A stretch of DNA of 64,000 nt from JARICQ01 sp964527205 (GTDB lineage Bacteria > Bacillota > Clostridia > Tissierellales > Tissierellaceae): assembly GCA_964527205.1 (NCBI GenBank), contig CAZGQG010000002.1:1-64000 (forward strand). Direction: 5' to 3'. The position numbers and the translations under genes are program-made. Below the pieces are notes generated by a model. It ran no database searches and was not told the DNA's origin. It saw nothing but the letters and a program-made list of their open reading frames with translations. This document shows positions 1 through 9,182 of this stretch, piece by piece (position 1 is the first letter of the stretch; each line of letters begins with the position of its first letter).

Positions 1-659
1 AACATGTTCCACTCAATAACACCAGGTACTCTGTCTCCAATAGTTCCTATAGGTACTATTGTCTTGAAACCATATCCTGTTGAGTCCATTACTGTATGTC
101 TAACACATGCACATGCAGTTGCACCCATTACTATTAGTGTGTCTACTCCTAATTTAACTAAAGTAGTTGCTAAGTGTGTACCAAAGAAGTTACTTGCATA
201 TTTCTTAACTATTACTGGCTCTTCTGGTTGTGGGTCTAACTTAGGATCTATTTCCATCCACTCAGTTTCTAATTCTAATGAGTGCATAGGAATTTTTTCG
301 TCCCATCTTGGTAAGTCCCATTGTAATGCACCAGTATATCCTGTAGTTGTATGGAATATAGGTACTCCTGCTTTTCTTCCAGCTTCTAGAACTTTAAGTG
401 CATTTGCACAGATTTCTTCGTTGTTTTCACAAGTAAATGGGTGTCCGTCTGACATCCAAGCTTTTGCCATATCTACTGTAGTAATAGCTGGTGCTTTTCC
501 AAAGCCCATCTTTCTCATGAATCCTCTTTCTTTATAGATCTTAGTAGCTTCTTCAAATGCTTGCTCTAATAAATCTAAATCTATACCGTACTGTCCACCC
601 TTATCCTTATACTGATCACTAGCCTTTACAACCTTGTCTGCATCATCTCTTTTAACCAT
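1..659 (-). CDS. Isochorismatase-family hydrolase, probable N-carbamoylsarcosine amidase (3' end outside window)
   Basis: This is a partial gene: 219 codons are visible and the frame is still open at base 1. The protein shows the cysteine-hydrolase triad of the isochorismatase superfamily: an Asp in TTVDMAKAW (about residue 64), a Lys in VIVKKYASNFFGTHL, and the nucleophilic Cys in GATACACVRHT. The segments KYASNFFGT and VRHTVMDSTGYGFKTIVP followed by IGDRVPG closely resemble N-carbamoylsarcosine amidohydrolase, which hydrolyses N-carbamoylsarcosine to sarcosine, CO2 and ammonia in creatinine/creatine breakdown. A sarcosine-using Stickland fermenter would fit. The start is ATG at 659 with GAAAGGGG about 9 bases upstream. 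A sigma-54 promoter lies about 95 bp upstream of the start, and the gene for a sigma-54 activator is directly upstream. The family is clear; the exact substrate is inferred from remembered similarity, and another amidase activity is possible. Confidence 0.75.
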   Translation of the reverse strand, partial: MVKRDDADKVVKASDQYKDKGGQYGIDLDLLEQAFEEATKIYKERGFMRKMGFGKAPAITTVDMAKAWMSDGHPFTCENNEEICANALKVLEAGRKAGVPIFHTTTGYTGALQWDLPRWDEKIPMHSLELETEWMEIDPKLDPQPEEPVIVKKYASNFFGTHLATTLVKLGVDTLIVMGATACACVRHTVMDSTGYGFKTIVPIGTIGDRVPGVIEWNM

Positions 660-752
660 TGTTCAAAAACCCCTTTCAAAAGTTTATTTTTTTGTATGAA
701 CAATTGATATATATTAAATTATTATCAACTGCTCCAATTGCCTATATATAGT

Positions 753-768
753 TGCAAGTACCGTGCCA
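753..768 (-). promoter_or_regulatory. Sigma-54 (-24/-12) promoter
   Basis: Read on the minus strand the site is TGGCAC-GGTAC-TTGCA, an exact match to the sigma-54 consensus TGGCAC-N5-TTGCA, with the invariant GG and GC 10 bases apart. It points at the amidase gene that starts at 659. A promoter of this type needs an AAA+ enhancer-binding protein, and one is encoded immediately upstream. Confidence 0.9.
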
Positions 769-814
769 AGTCTCAAAGCTTGCAATCAAGACCTTCTAGC
801 TTTATAAAAAATAA

Positions 815-840
815 AAAACGTTGCATTCTTGCAACGTTTT
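815..840 (-). promoter_or_regulatory. Inverted repeat: upstream activating site and/or terminator of the activator gene
   Basis: Two perfect 11-base arms (AAAACGTTGCA and TGCAACGTTTT) are separated by 4 bases. The core TTGCA-N4-TGCAA is repeated, imperfectly, at 903-920, as expected for an enhancer-binding-protein site about 60 bp upstream of the -24 element. On the minus strand the stem is also followed by a T-rich run (TTTTTTATTTTTT), so the same bases could end the activator transcript. Confidence 0.7.
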
Positions 841-902
841 TCTCCCTTAATGCTCTACCCCTCTAAATCAAGTCATTTCACTTTTGCAACGACTCCCTAG
901 CC

Positions 903-920
903 CGTTGCATTTTCGCAACG
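903..920. promoter_or_regulatory. Second upstream activating site for the sigma-54 activator
   Basis: Arms CGTTGC and GCAACG are 6 bases apart, with the same core and spacing as the repeat at 815-840 but without a T-run, so it is not a terminator. A further half site (TTGCAACG) lies at 884-891. It sits between the activator stop codon and the sigma-54 promoter, about 145 bp from the promoter. Confidence 0.65.
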
Positions 921-932
921 TTATTATCTATT

Positions 933-1856
933 TTATCCAGTATTACCCTGAATTTCTTCAAATTTTATTCCAAATTTCTCTATTTTTCTTGATAATGTTG
1001 AATAATGTACTCCCAAAGCCTTGGCTGTTTGCCTAATAGATGTATAATTTTTTAAGGTTCCTTCTATTAAAGTCTTCTCATATAGCTCAGTCATATATTT
1101 CAATTTAGAACCTCCATCCTCTATACCCTCTTGAAACTTGCTAGCTATTTGCTCTGTGATTATCCTAGTTGGAAGTTGCTCTACATCTATCTCATCTGTA
1201 GTAGTCATTATAAATAGATATTCTATAAGGTTTTCCAACTCCCTAACATTACCTGGCCAAGAATAGGAAGTTAATAAATCTACTGTATCATCTGTTATTG
1301 TTACTATTTTCTTATATTTTCTATTTAAGTTACCTAGAAAAAATTCAATAAATTCAACCACATCTTCTGCTCTTTCTCTTAGGGGTGGTATCTTTATTGG
1401 AATTACATTTAACCTAAAAAATAAATCTTCCCTGAAATTTCCCTCTTCAATTTCTTCTAGTAGATTTCTATTTGTAGCGGCTAAGATTCTAACATCTATA
1501 GGTGTAGGCTTTTCTGCCCCTATTCTAAAGACTTCTCTTTCTTGTATCACTCTTAACAATTTGGATTGTACCTCTAAGGGAAGTTCTCCAATTTCATCAA
1601 GAAGTATGGTACCCTCATTTGCCAGTTCGAACATTCCTGGTTTTCCTTCCTTGGATGCTCCAGTAAAGGATCCTTCNNNNNNNNNNNNNNNNNNNNNNNN
1701 NNNNNNNNNNNNNNNNNNNNNNNNNNNNNNNNNNNNNNNNNNNNNNNNNNNNNNNNNNNNNNNNNNNNNNNNNNNNATATTTCCATTTTCATCTGATATT
1801 AAAACACCATCTGAAGAAAAGTCAATAGCGGCTTCTAACTTATCCTTACTTATCAC
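933..1856 (-). CDS. Sigma-54-dependent transcriptional activator (enhancer-binding protein)
   Basis: The order is PAS-like start (AAIDFSSDGVLISDENGN), assembly gap, AAA+ domain, then a Fis-type helix-turn-helix. Visible motifs are GSFTGA, the sigma-54 contact loop (a variant of GAFTGA), the Walker B segment GTILLDEIGELP, the R-finger region FREDLFFRLN, and SWPGNVRELENL. The C-terminal helix-turn-helix (SIRQTAKALGVHYSTLSRKI) binds DNA. Walker A and much of the PAS domain fall in the 100-N gap. The family usually has about 450 residues, so the true gap probably exceeds 100 bp. I chose GTG at 1856 because AAGGAGGGG lies 6 bases upstream. It most likely controls the adjacent amidase promoter in response to a ligand sensed by the PAS domain. 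Confidence 0.88.
   Translation of the reverse strand: MISKDKLEAAIDFSSDGVLISDENGNXXXXXXXXXXXXXXXXXXXXXXXXXXXXXXXXXXEGSFTGASKEGKPGMFELANEGTILLDEIGELPLEVQSKLLRVIQEREVFRIGAEKPTPIDVRILAATNRNLLEEIEEGNFREDLFFRLNVIPIKIPPLRERAEDVVEFIEFFLGNLNRKYKKIVTITDDTVDLLTSYSWPGNVRELENLIEYLFIMTTTDEIDVEQLPTRIITEQIASKFQEGIEDGGSKLKYMTELYEKTLIEGTLKNYTSIRQTAKALGVHYSTLSRKIEKFGIKFEEIQGNTG
1677..1776. other. Assembly gap (100 N) inside the sigma-54 activator gene
   Basis: Exactly 100 N, the usual placeholder for a gap of unknown length. Walker A of the AAA+ domain is missing here. Confidence 0.97.
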
Positions 1857-1905
1857 TCTAGTCCCCTCCTTAAGAAGTGAGAAAATAGGCACAACTTAAC
1901 TGTAC

Positions 1906-2916
1906 CTATCCTAGCTTTCCTGCTACATTTTTCATCATTTTCCTAATTGGTAGGTCATATGGGCATTTACCTTCACATATGCCACATTCTATACAATCTG
2001 CTGCATTGATTTTGCTAGCTTGGTATCTTGACTGTGCCCATTCTTGTAGATTATATCTTGAGTAATAGCCTTCAAATAAAAATTGAGTTGGTATATCTAT
2101 TCCCTGTGGGCATGGAAGACAATATCCGCATCTTCTGCAAAACTCTGTTCCCAGTGTCTTTACTTCTTTGAATAATCTTTCCTCTTCTCCCTTAGTTAAA
2201 TCTCTTAGCTTAATAGCAACATCTGTGTTTTCTATAACTTGTTCTAAGCTATCCATACCTGGAATAACAACTGTTACATTTGGATTGTTAAGTATAAATC
2301 TCAGTGAAAGACTGGCCTCTCTAATAGCTCCCCCTGCTAAAGGCTTCATTACTATTACTCCAATGCCTTTTGCTTTAGCCTTTTTAAAAAGTTCATCTGC
2401 TTGTTGTTCTAAAGGATTGTAGGGACATTGTATACTAACAAATTCTCCTAAATCAATAGCCTTATCTAAAAGCTCTGGGCTATGGGAGCTTATGCCTATT
2501 TCCCTTATCTTCCCCTGTCTTTTTGCTTCTTTAATAGCCTCTAAGGCTCCACCAATAGAGATTATCTGATCTAATTCATCCATGGTCCTAACATTGTGAA
2601 ATTGAAAGAGATCTATAGTCTCAATATTTAAATTCTCTAAACTTGTGTTTAATTCTTCAAGTATTCCAGTCCTATCTCTTCTCATGGATTTACTAGCAAT
2701 GTAAAATTTATCCCGTCCGATTATCTCTAAGGCCTTTCCTATTAACTCCTCAGATTCATTGTAGCCCCTTGCTGTATCTATAAAATTAATACCTCTTTTA
2801 GAACATTCTTCTAATATATTAATTGCAGTTTCTTCATCTACTCTTTGAATTGGAATTCCACCAAAGCCAATAGATGACACTTCTAAGTCAGTGTTTCCCA
2901 ACATTCTCTTTTCCAA
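1906..2916 (-). CDS. Aldo/keto reductase with C-terminal 4Fe-4S domain
   Basis: The N-terminal 270 residues form an aldo/keto reductase TIM barrel: GFGGIPIQ, then FIDTARGY with the catalytic Asp and Tyr, a Lys in FYIASKSM, and a His in LFQFHNV complete the tetrad. The C-terminal 70 residues carry two cysteine groups (CRRCGYCLPCP and CIECGICEGKCP) typical of ferredoxin-like 4Fe-4S binding. Reductases of this combined type are common in anaerobes; their substrates are mostly unknown. The longest frame starts at 2961 and overlaps pyk. I chose TTG at 2916 because a GGGGGG ribosome-binding site lies 5 bases upstream and the protein then begins close to the barrel. It follows pyk by 13 bases and probably ends the glycolytic operon. 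Confidence 0.85.
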   Translation of the reverse strand: MEKRMLGNTDLEVSSIGFGGIPIQRVDEETAINILEECSKRGINFIDTARGYNESEELIGKALEIIGRDKFYIASKSMRRDRTGILEELNTSLENLNIETIDLFQFHNVRTMDELDQIISIGGALEAIKEAKRQGKIREIGISSHSPELLDKAIDLGEFVSIQCPYNPLEQQADELFKKAKAKGIGVIVMKPLAGGAIREASLSLRFILNNPNVTVVIPGMDSLEQVIENTDVAIKLRDLTKGEEERLFKEVKTLGTEFCRRCGYCLPCPQGIDIPTQFLFEGYYSRYNLQEWAQSRYQASKINAADCIECGICEGKCPYDLPIRKMMKNVAGKLG

Positions 2917-2929
2917 AATATCCCCCCTA

Positions 2930-4563
2930 CTAAAGAACCTTTGCCTCTCCCTTATATACAAGACCTGAGGTGCTATCCATTGTTATTATTTTCCCATCTT
3001 CTAAAATACTAGTGGCATCCTTAGCTCCTACAATAGTTGGTTTATCTAGATTAAGCCCTACAATGGCTGCATGAGAAGTTAATCCTGCCTCTTCTGTAAT
3101 TATTGCAGCAGATCTCTGGATATAACTTATCATGTCCCTATCAGTATCTAAGCTTACTATTATATCTCCATCTTGGAATTTTTCTTCTAGGTCCCTTACA
3201 TTATTAGCTATGCAAACCCTTGCAACTATTGTTTCCTTACCTATACCAGTTCCTCTTACCAGTACTTTCCCTATGGTGTGAACTTTAAGCAGGTTTGTTG
3301 ATCCTGATGTTCCCACTGGTATGCCTGCAGTAATTACAACCAGGTCTCCTTCTTTTACATAGCCTGCTTCTAAGGCTGNNNNNNNNNNNNNNNNNNNNNN
3401 NNNNNNNNNNNNNNNNNNNNNNNNNNNNNNNNNNNNNNNNNNNNNNNNNNNNNNNNNNNNNNNNNNNNNNNNNNNNNNGCCTTACCTATGGCATTTGTAG
3501 TAGTTACATCACTAGTAGCTATATTAGAGTATAGCATTTCATCAAAGTCTAAGGATTCCTCTGTTCTCATCGCAATTCTATACATTGTTTTTACTGCTTC
3601 TACAGGATATTTACCTGCTGCTGTTTCTCCTGATAACATTATACAGCTACTTCCATCTATTATTGCATTTGCAATGTCTGTAACCTCTGCCCTTGTAGGT
3701 CTTGGGTTTCTCATCATGGAATCTAACATTTGTGTGGCTGTAATCACTGGCTTCCCAGCTATATTTGATTTTTTTATAAGATCTTTCTGTACCATTGGTA
3801 TTTCTTCAGCATTTACCTCTACTCCCAGGTCTCCTCTAGCTACCATGATTCCATCAGAAGCTGCAAGTATTTCATCTATATTATCTACACCTTCTTGATT
3901 TTCTATTTTAGAAACTATTTCAATATAATCTCCACCATTTTCTTCTAGGATCTTTCTTATCTCCAGTACATCCGCAGCTTTTCTTACAAAGCTTGCTGCC
4001 ACAAAATCAACACCATTTTCTATACCAAATATTATGTCTTTCTTGTCTTTCTCTGTAACTGGGGGTAAGCTGATTTTTACATTGGGGACATTTACTCCCT
4101 TGTGATTGGAAAGAGTTCCTCCATTAAGGGCTATTGTTCTAATTTCAGTTTCTTCTTCTATGGCAAGGACTTCAAATTCTACTAGGCCGTCGTCTACTAA
4201 AATCTTTCCACCTATATTAAGATCCCCAGGTAGTCCCTTGTATTTTACTGGAGCAAAGTTCCTATCTCCTAGTATGTCCCTGGTAGTAAATGTAATCTTA
4301 TCTCCCTCTTTTACTTCTAAGGATCCCTCCTTAAAATCACCTAATCTTATTTCTGGTCCCTTTGTATCTACCATAATTCCAATAGGCATTCCTAGTTCTT
4401 CTCTTACTTCTTTAATTGTATCTATTCTTGCCTTATGCTCTTCATGATTTCCGTGTGAAAAATTTAATCTGCATACATTTAAACCGCTTTTGAATAGTTC
4501 CCTTAATACTTCTTTTGATTCTGATGCAGGTCCTATAGTGCATACAATTTTTGTTTTTTTCAT
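2930..4563 (-). CDS. pyk: Pyruvate kinase with extra C-terminal PEP-utiliser domain (interrupted by assembly gap)
   Basis: Pyruvate kinase makes pyruvate and ATP from phosphoenolpyruvate and ADP, the last step of glycolysis. The N-terminal part starts KKTKIVCTIGPAS and contains VDTKGPEIR, VARGDLGVEV and ITATQMLDSM, all signatures of the active site. After the gap the frame continues with IPVGTSGSTN and ends with a phosphohistidine-type domain (EEAGLTSHAAIVG), the C-terminal extension known from Bacillus and Geobacillus enzymes of about 585 residues. The visible halves sum to roughly 510 residues, so the real gap is probably nearer 200 bp than 100. I preferred ATG at 4563 to ATG at 4569 because AGGGGTG is then 7 bases upstream. 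It follows pfkA by 27 bases. Confidence 0.93.
3379..3478. other. Assembly gap (100 N) inside pyk
   Basis: Exactly 100 N. It separates two parts of pyk that lie in different apparent frames, which is expected when the gap length is nominal, and is not evidence of a frameshift. Confidence 0.97.
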
Positions 4564-4590
4564 ATACATTCACCCCTATCTCTTTATCTT

Positions 4591-5550
4591 CTATATTGAG
4601 AGTATGTTTGCCGTTTCATACATTTCCATGTCAAATTTATTTTCTATGCTCAGGGCTTGGTTTATATCCAGGTCTATTATATCATTGCACTTTATACCTA
4701 GGGCCCTAGATACTTTTCCTTCTTTTAAAAGATTTATTGCTCTATTTCCCATTTTACTAGCTATTATTCTATCAAAGGATGTGGGAGTTCCTCCTCTTTG
4801 TATATACCCTAATATTGTAACTCTAGTATCTATTCCTGCTTTTTCTTCTATACATTTAGATACTTCATAGGCATTGCCTACTCCCTCTGCCAATATAATT
4901 ATATGATGTAGCTTGCCCCTATTTTTTCCTTGTAGGGCTTTTTTACATACTGCATCAATATCAAATTTTACTTCAGGAACAATAATGCTTTCTGCTCCTC
5001 CTGCCAGGCCTGCATATAGGGCTATATCACCGCAGTCCCTTCCCATAACCTCTATAACATTTGCTCGACCATGGGATGTTGAAGTATCTCTAATTTTTGA
5101 AATGGCATCTACAACAGTTTCTACTGCTGTATAAAATCCAATAGTATAGTCTGTATAACCGCAGTCATTGTCAATTGTACAGGGTATACCTATGGTTGCA
5201 ACTCCAGCCTGGGATAATTCTTGAGCCCCTCTTAAGGTTCCATCTCCTCCAAGAACAATTATAGCATCTATATTATATACATCTATTACATTTAAGGCTT
5301 TCTTAAAGCCTTCAGGGGTCATAAACTCATCAGATCTAGCAGATCTAAGTACAGTCCCCCCTCTGTGTATTATGTCTGCTACAGAGGATATCTCCATTTC
5401 GTAGATATTTCCCTCCATCAATCCCTTATATCCTTCCTTTATACCTAATACCTTGATACCATTATATATGCCTGATCTTACTACAGCCCTTATGGCTGCA
5501 TTCATACCAGGTGCATCCCCTCCACTAGTTAATATAGCAACTGTCTTCAT
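4591..5550 (-). CDS. pfkA: 6-phosphofructokinase (ATP-dependent)
   Basis: The enzyme phosphorylates fructose 6-phosphate to the 1,6-bisphosphate. The 319-residue length is typical of the bacterial allosteric PfkA family. Visible motifs are the N-terminal TSGGDAPGMNAAIR (ATP and effector sites), VLGGDGTLRGA, the catalytic IPCTIDNDC (proton acceptor Asp), EVMGRDCGDIALYAGL and LGYIQRGGTPTSFDR. ATG at 5550 has TAGGGGGTA upstream. It lies 16 bases after the small conserved gene and 27 bases before pyk, so the two irreversible glycolytic kinases are almost certainly co-transcribed. Confidence 0.97.
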   Translation of the reverse strand: MKTVAILTSGGDAPGMNAAIRAVVRSGIYNGIKVLGIKEGYKGLMEGNIYEMEISSVADIIHRGGTVLRSARSDEFMTPEGFKKALNVIDVYNIDAIIVLGGDGTLRGAQELSQAGVATIGIPCTIDNDCGYTDYTIGFYTAVETVVDAISKIRDTSTSHGRANVIEVMGRDCGDIALYAGLAGGAESIIVPEVKFDIDAVCKKALQGKNRGKLHHIIILAEGVGNAYEVSKCIEEKAGIDTRVTILGYIQRGGTPTSFDRIIASKMGNRAINLLKEGKVSRALGIKCNDIIDLDINQALSIENKFDMEMYETANILSI

Positions 5551-5566
5551 AGTATACCCCCTATAA

Positions 5567-5758
5567 TCAATAGATATTTAGCTCTATAATAAACTCTTTT
5601 ATTTCTTCAGCTTCAATTTCTGGAGCAAGTATCTCGTAGATCTCCTCTTCATCATTGATAATCAGCTCTCTCTTAACTAAAAAACCCTCATCTCTAAGGA
5701 TTTTTGTAATCCTATCAGCTAACTCTATACTATCAGCCACATAAACCACTGTCCACAT
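5567..5758 (-). CDS. Small conserved protein, DUF2007-like
   Basis: This 63-residue acidic protein starts MWTVVYVADSIELADRI and has a beta-alpha-beta look. The start resembles the small DUF2007 'putative signal transducing' proteins, whose members begin with a W-x-V-x-Y strand followed by a helix that ends in a (D/E)-E-G turn; here that turn is LRDEGFLV. No catalytic residue is evident. A strong ribosome-binding site (GGAGG) precedes ATG. It sits between dnaE and pfkA with short gaps and is probably co-transcribed with them. The family call is tentative and the function unknown. Confidence 0.6.
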   Translation of the reverse strand: MWTVVYVADSIELADRITKILRDEGFLVKRELIINDEEEIYEILAPEIEAEEIKEFIIELNIY

Positions 5759-5787
5759 ATTGACTACCTCCAGCTATTAAATATTGT

Positions 5788-8700
5788 TTATACTATTTTA
5801 ACATTTTCCTCACCTAAATAGCTATTTAATTCTTCTATAGAGTTTTTATTTTTAGTATCTATCCACATGCTTCTATCTGCTACTACTGTACTTTTGTCCT
5901 TTTCCATATAAACATAGACAGGAGTATTTCCATTGTTTTTCAAGAGTATGGATTTTATTTGTTCAAAGGTATCCTTCTCACTGGTGCTAGTTACTCTTAG
6001 GTAGACTTTTTCAGTATTGTAGTCTTCCAAAGTTCCTATTTTTTCTGCTATAAGCTTTGGCTCTTCTACCTCTGATAGGTTTAACTTACCCTGGATTACC
6101 ACTATATCATCTTCATTTATATACTTATTGTATTTTTCATAGGTCATTGGAAAAACTATACATTCAATGGAACCAACTAAATCTTCCAGAGTGATAAAGG
6201 CCATCATATTATTATTTTTTGTAATTTTATTGTTCTTAGATACCACTATTCCTGCAAGTTTTACCCTGCTTCCGTCTCTTACCTTACTTAGATGACCCTC
6301 TTCAGGATCCCTGCTATTTAATATATCTATTGTATTCATAGTAGATATTTTTTCTATCTTATCCTTATAAGGTTCTAGGGGGTGTCCCGATACATATATT
6401 CCAAGCATCTCCTTTTCCATTGTAAGNNNNNNNNNNNNNNNNNNNNNNNNNNNNNNNNNNNNNNNNNNNNNNNNNNNNNNNNNNNNNNNNNNNNNNNNNN
6501 NNNNNNNNNNNNNNNNNNNNNNNNNNATTCTCTTTATAAAATCAGTAAAGCTTTTAAATTCACCTGAGCTTCTAGCCCTTACTACAGCTCTAATAAAGTT
6601 TTCTCCAACATTTTTTACTGCTGAAAGCCCAAATCTTATTTTATTGTCCTTAACAGTAAATTTTTTATAGGATTTATTTATATCCGGTGAAAGCATTTCT
6701 ATTTCTAATCTCTTGCATTCCTGTATATATAGGGATACTTGATTTGTATTTCCCATTACAGAAGAAATTAAAGCTGCCATGTATTCTACAGGATAATAGT
6801 ACTTCAACCATGCAGTTCTATAGGCTACAACTGCATAGGCCGCACTATGGCTCTTGTTAAAGGCATAGTTTGCAAAGTCTATCATCAAATCATATATTTT
6901 ATTGGCAGATCTTTCATCTACACCATTTCTAATTGCTCCAGCAACTAAGACCTGACCCTCATCATCACAAATACCATGAATAAAGTTTTTTCTTTCTTCC
7001 TCCATGACCTTCATATCTTTCTTACCCATAGCCCTACGGACTATATCTGCTCGTCCCATTGAATATCCACCAATGTCTCTTACTATTTGCATAACCTGTT
7101 CCTGATATACAATTGATCCATAGGTTACATCCAATATACCTTCTAACTTAGGATGTATATAGGAAATCTTGCTCCTATCGTGCTTACAAGCTACAAAGGT
7201 AGGGATTTGATTCATTGGTCCTGGTCTATAGAGGGAGTTAGCTGCTATTAGGTTCTCAAATACATTTGGCTTTAGTTCCTTGAGGAAAGCTCTCATTCCT
7301 GGGCTTTCAAATTGAAATATTCCAAGAGTCTCAGCTCTTCCAAACATCTCTAATACATCAATGTCTTCATAATTTATCTTATCAAAATCTATCTCTACAC
7401 CATGATTGTACTGAACTAGATTTACAGCATCTCTTATAACAGTAAGAGTCCTAAGTCCAAGAAAATCCATCTTTAACAAACCTAATTCTTCTAATTCATT
7501 CATATCAAATTGAGTAGTTATGGATTCTCCATTTCTAAGTAGGGGAACATAATCTGTAATCTCTTCCTTAGATATTACTACTCCAGCCGCATGGGTAGAG
7601 GTATGTCTAGGTAAACCTTCTACTGCTATGGCAAGATCTATAAGGTTTTTAATATCCTCTTCTTCATCATAGGCTTTCTTTAGGGTATTGTTAACCTCTA
7701 GGGCCTTATCTATGGTCATTCCTATAGCAAGGGGTATCTGTTTGGCTATAAAATCAACCTTGCCATAGCTCATATTAATAGCCCTGCCTATATCCCTTAT
7801 GGCCCCTCTAGCTGCCATTGTTCCAAAGGTAACTATTTGTGCCACTCTGTTTTCCCCATATTTTTGAACTACATAGTCTATTACTTCTTCTCTTCTTTCA
7901 TAGCAAAAATCTATATCTATATCCGGCATGCTTACTCTTTCTGGATTTAAAAATCTTTCAAATATCAAGCCGTATTCTAAGGGATCTATGTCTATTATTC
8001 CCAGGGCGTAGGAAACTATACTGCCTGCAGCTGACCCTCTTCCTGGCCCCACCATAATATCATTGTCCTTTGCATACTTAATAAAATCCCAGACAATTAA
8101 AAAATAGTCCACATAACCCATCTCTATAATAGTATTAAATTCATACTTAAATCTTTCATTTATCTCCGGGCTGATTTCTCCGTATCTTTCCTTTAGGCCC
8201 TTTAAAACAAGGAACTTAAGATATTCCTTATTGGAAAATCCTGCTGGTACGGTATATTCTGGTAAATGCAAGGTGTCAAAATCTATTTCTACATTACAAC
8301 GCTCTGCAATTCGGGCTGTGTTTTCCAAAGCCTCTATATCCTGAGGAAATATCTCTGACATTTCTTCAGGAGATTTCAGGTAAAATTCATTGCTAGGAAA
8401 TTTCATCCTATCCTCTTCATCTACAGTCCTACCTGTTTGAACACAAAGTAAAACGTCATGTACTACAGCATCTTCCTTCTTTAAATAATGTATATCATTT
8501 GTAGCTACTAGGGGAATGTCCAGTTTCCTACTGATTTTTCTTAATTCCCTATTGACTATTCTCTGATCATCTTCTTCCATACCAGCATCTTGAAGTTCTA
8601 GAAAGAAATTATCCTTACCAAATATATCCTGGTGTAAAAGTGCAATCTCCTCAGCCTTTTCTATATTGTTATTCATAATATGTCTAGGAATCTCTCCTCC

Positions 8701-9123
8701 CAAACAAGCTGAAAGTGCTATTATTCCCTTGCTATACTTTCTAAGAAGATCATGATCTACTCTAGGCTTATAGTAAAAACCATTTACATAGGCTTCTGAA
8801 ACTAGTTTCATCAGGTTTTGATAGCCTTCCTGGTTCTCTGCTAGGAGAATCAAGTGATACTGCCTCTTATCCTTAGGCTCCTTATCAGTATACTTATCCA
8901 TGGCTACATATACTTCTGATCCTAGTATAGGTTTGATTCCATGTTTTTTTGCTTGCTTATAAAACTGAATAACTCCAAACATAGAGCCATGATCAGTAAT
9001 TGCTATGGAGTCCATGCCTAGTTCCTTGGTTCTTTTTATTAAGTCTTCTATTCTTATTGATCCATCTAATAGACTGTACTCAGTATGTACGTGTAAGTGG
9101 GTAAATTTATTTTTATATTCCAT
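5788..9123 (-). CDS. dnaE: DNA polymerase III subunit alpha (DnaE)
   Basis: This is the replicative polymerase catalytic subunit. It opens with a PHP domain (THLHVHTEYSLLDG; metal-binding His residues visible), followed by the polymerase core with GRGSAAGS and the catalytic PDIDIDF near residue 400, the thumb/fingers segment YQEQVMQI, a helix-hairpin-helix region, and a C-terminal OB fold (SRVKLAGIVVS, FITLEDLVGSIECIVFP). An assembly gap removes part of the region between the helix-hairpin-helix and OB domains. The family has about 1150 residues. I chose ATG at 9123, with AGAAAGGA 6 bases upstream, giving MEYKNKFTHLH, as in other Firmicute DnaE proteins; the longer frame from 9153 lacks such support. 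Confidence 0.96.
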   Translation of the reverse strand: MEYKNKFTHLHVHTEYSLLDGSIRIEDLIKRTKELGMDSIAITDHGSMFGVIQFYKQAKKHGIKPILGSEVYVAMDKYTDKEPKDKRQYHLILLAENQEGYQNLMKLVSEAYVNGFYYKPRVDHDLLRKYSKGIIALSACLGGEIPRHIMNNNIEKAEEIALLHQDIFGKDNFFLELQDAGMEEDDQRIVNRELRKISRKLDIPLVATNDIHYLKKEDAVVHDVLLCVQTGRTVDEEDRMKFPSNEFYLKSPEEMSEIFPQDIEALENTARIAERCNVEIDFDTLHLPEYTVPAGFSNKEYLKFLVLKGLKERYGEISPEINERFKYEFNTIIEMGYVDYFLIVWDFIKYAKDNDIMVGPGRGSAAGSIVSYALGIIDIDPLEYGLIFERFLNPERVSMPDIDIDFCYERREEVIDYVVQKYGENRVAQIVTFGTMAARGAIRDIGRAINMSYGKVDFIAKQIPLAIGMTIDKALEVNNTLKKAYDEEEDIKNLIDLAIAVEGLPRHTSTHAAGVVISKEEITDYVPLLRNGESITTQFDMNELEELGLLKMDFLGLRTLTVIRDAVNLVQYNHGVEIDFDKINYEDIDVLEMFGRAETLGIFQFESPGMRAFLKELKPNVFENLIAANSLYRPGPMNQIPTFVACKHDRSKISYIHPKLEGILDVTYGSIVYQEQVMQIVRDIGGYSMGRADIVRRAMGKKDMKVMEEERKNFIHGICDDEGQVLVAGAIRNGVDERSANKIYDLMIDFANYAFNKSHSAAYAVVAYRTAWLKYYYPVEYMAALISSVMGNTNQVSLYIQECKRLEIEMLSPDINKSYKKFTVKDNKIRFGLSAVKNVGENFIRAVVRARSSGEFKSFTDFIKRXXXXXXXXXXXXXXXXXXXXXXXXXXXXXXXXXXLTMEKEMLGIYVSGHPLEPYKDKIEKISTMNTIDILNSRDPEEGHLSKVRDGSRVKLAGIVVSKNNKITKNNNMMAFITLEDLVGSIECIVFPMTYEKYNKYINEDDIVVIQGKLNLSEVEEPKLIAEKIGTLEDYNTEKVYLRVTSTSEKDTFEQIKSILLKNNGNTPVYVYMEKDKSTVVADRSMWIDTKNKNSIEELNSYLGEENVKIV
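6427..6526. other. Assembly gap (100 N) inside dnaE
   Basis: Exactly 100 N, placed between the helix-hairpin-helix region and the OB fold of DnaE. Confidence 0.97.
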
Positions 9124-9182
9124 TTGTATTCCTTTCTCTTCTTTTAGATACAAATAATTTCCCTTGAGAGGGAAATTATTGT

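Noticed and set aside
2930..4563. pyk as a frameshifted pseudogene
   Set aside because: The apparent frame change falls at a nominal 100-N gap; both sides encode conserved parts of pyruvate kinase.
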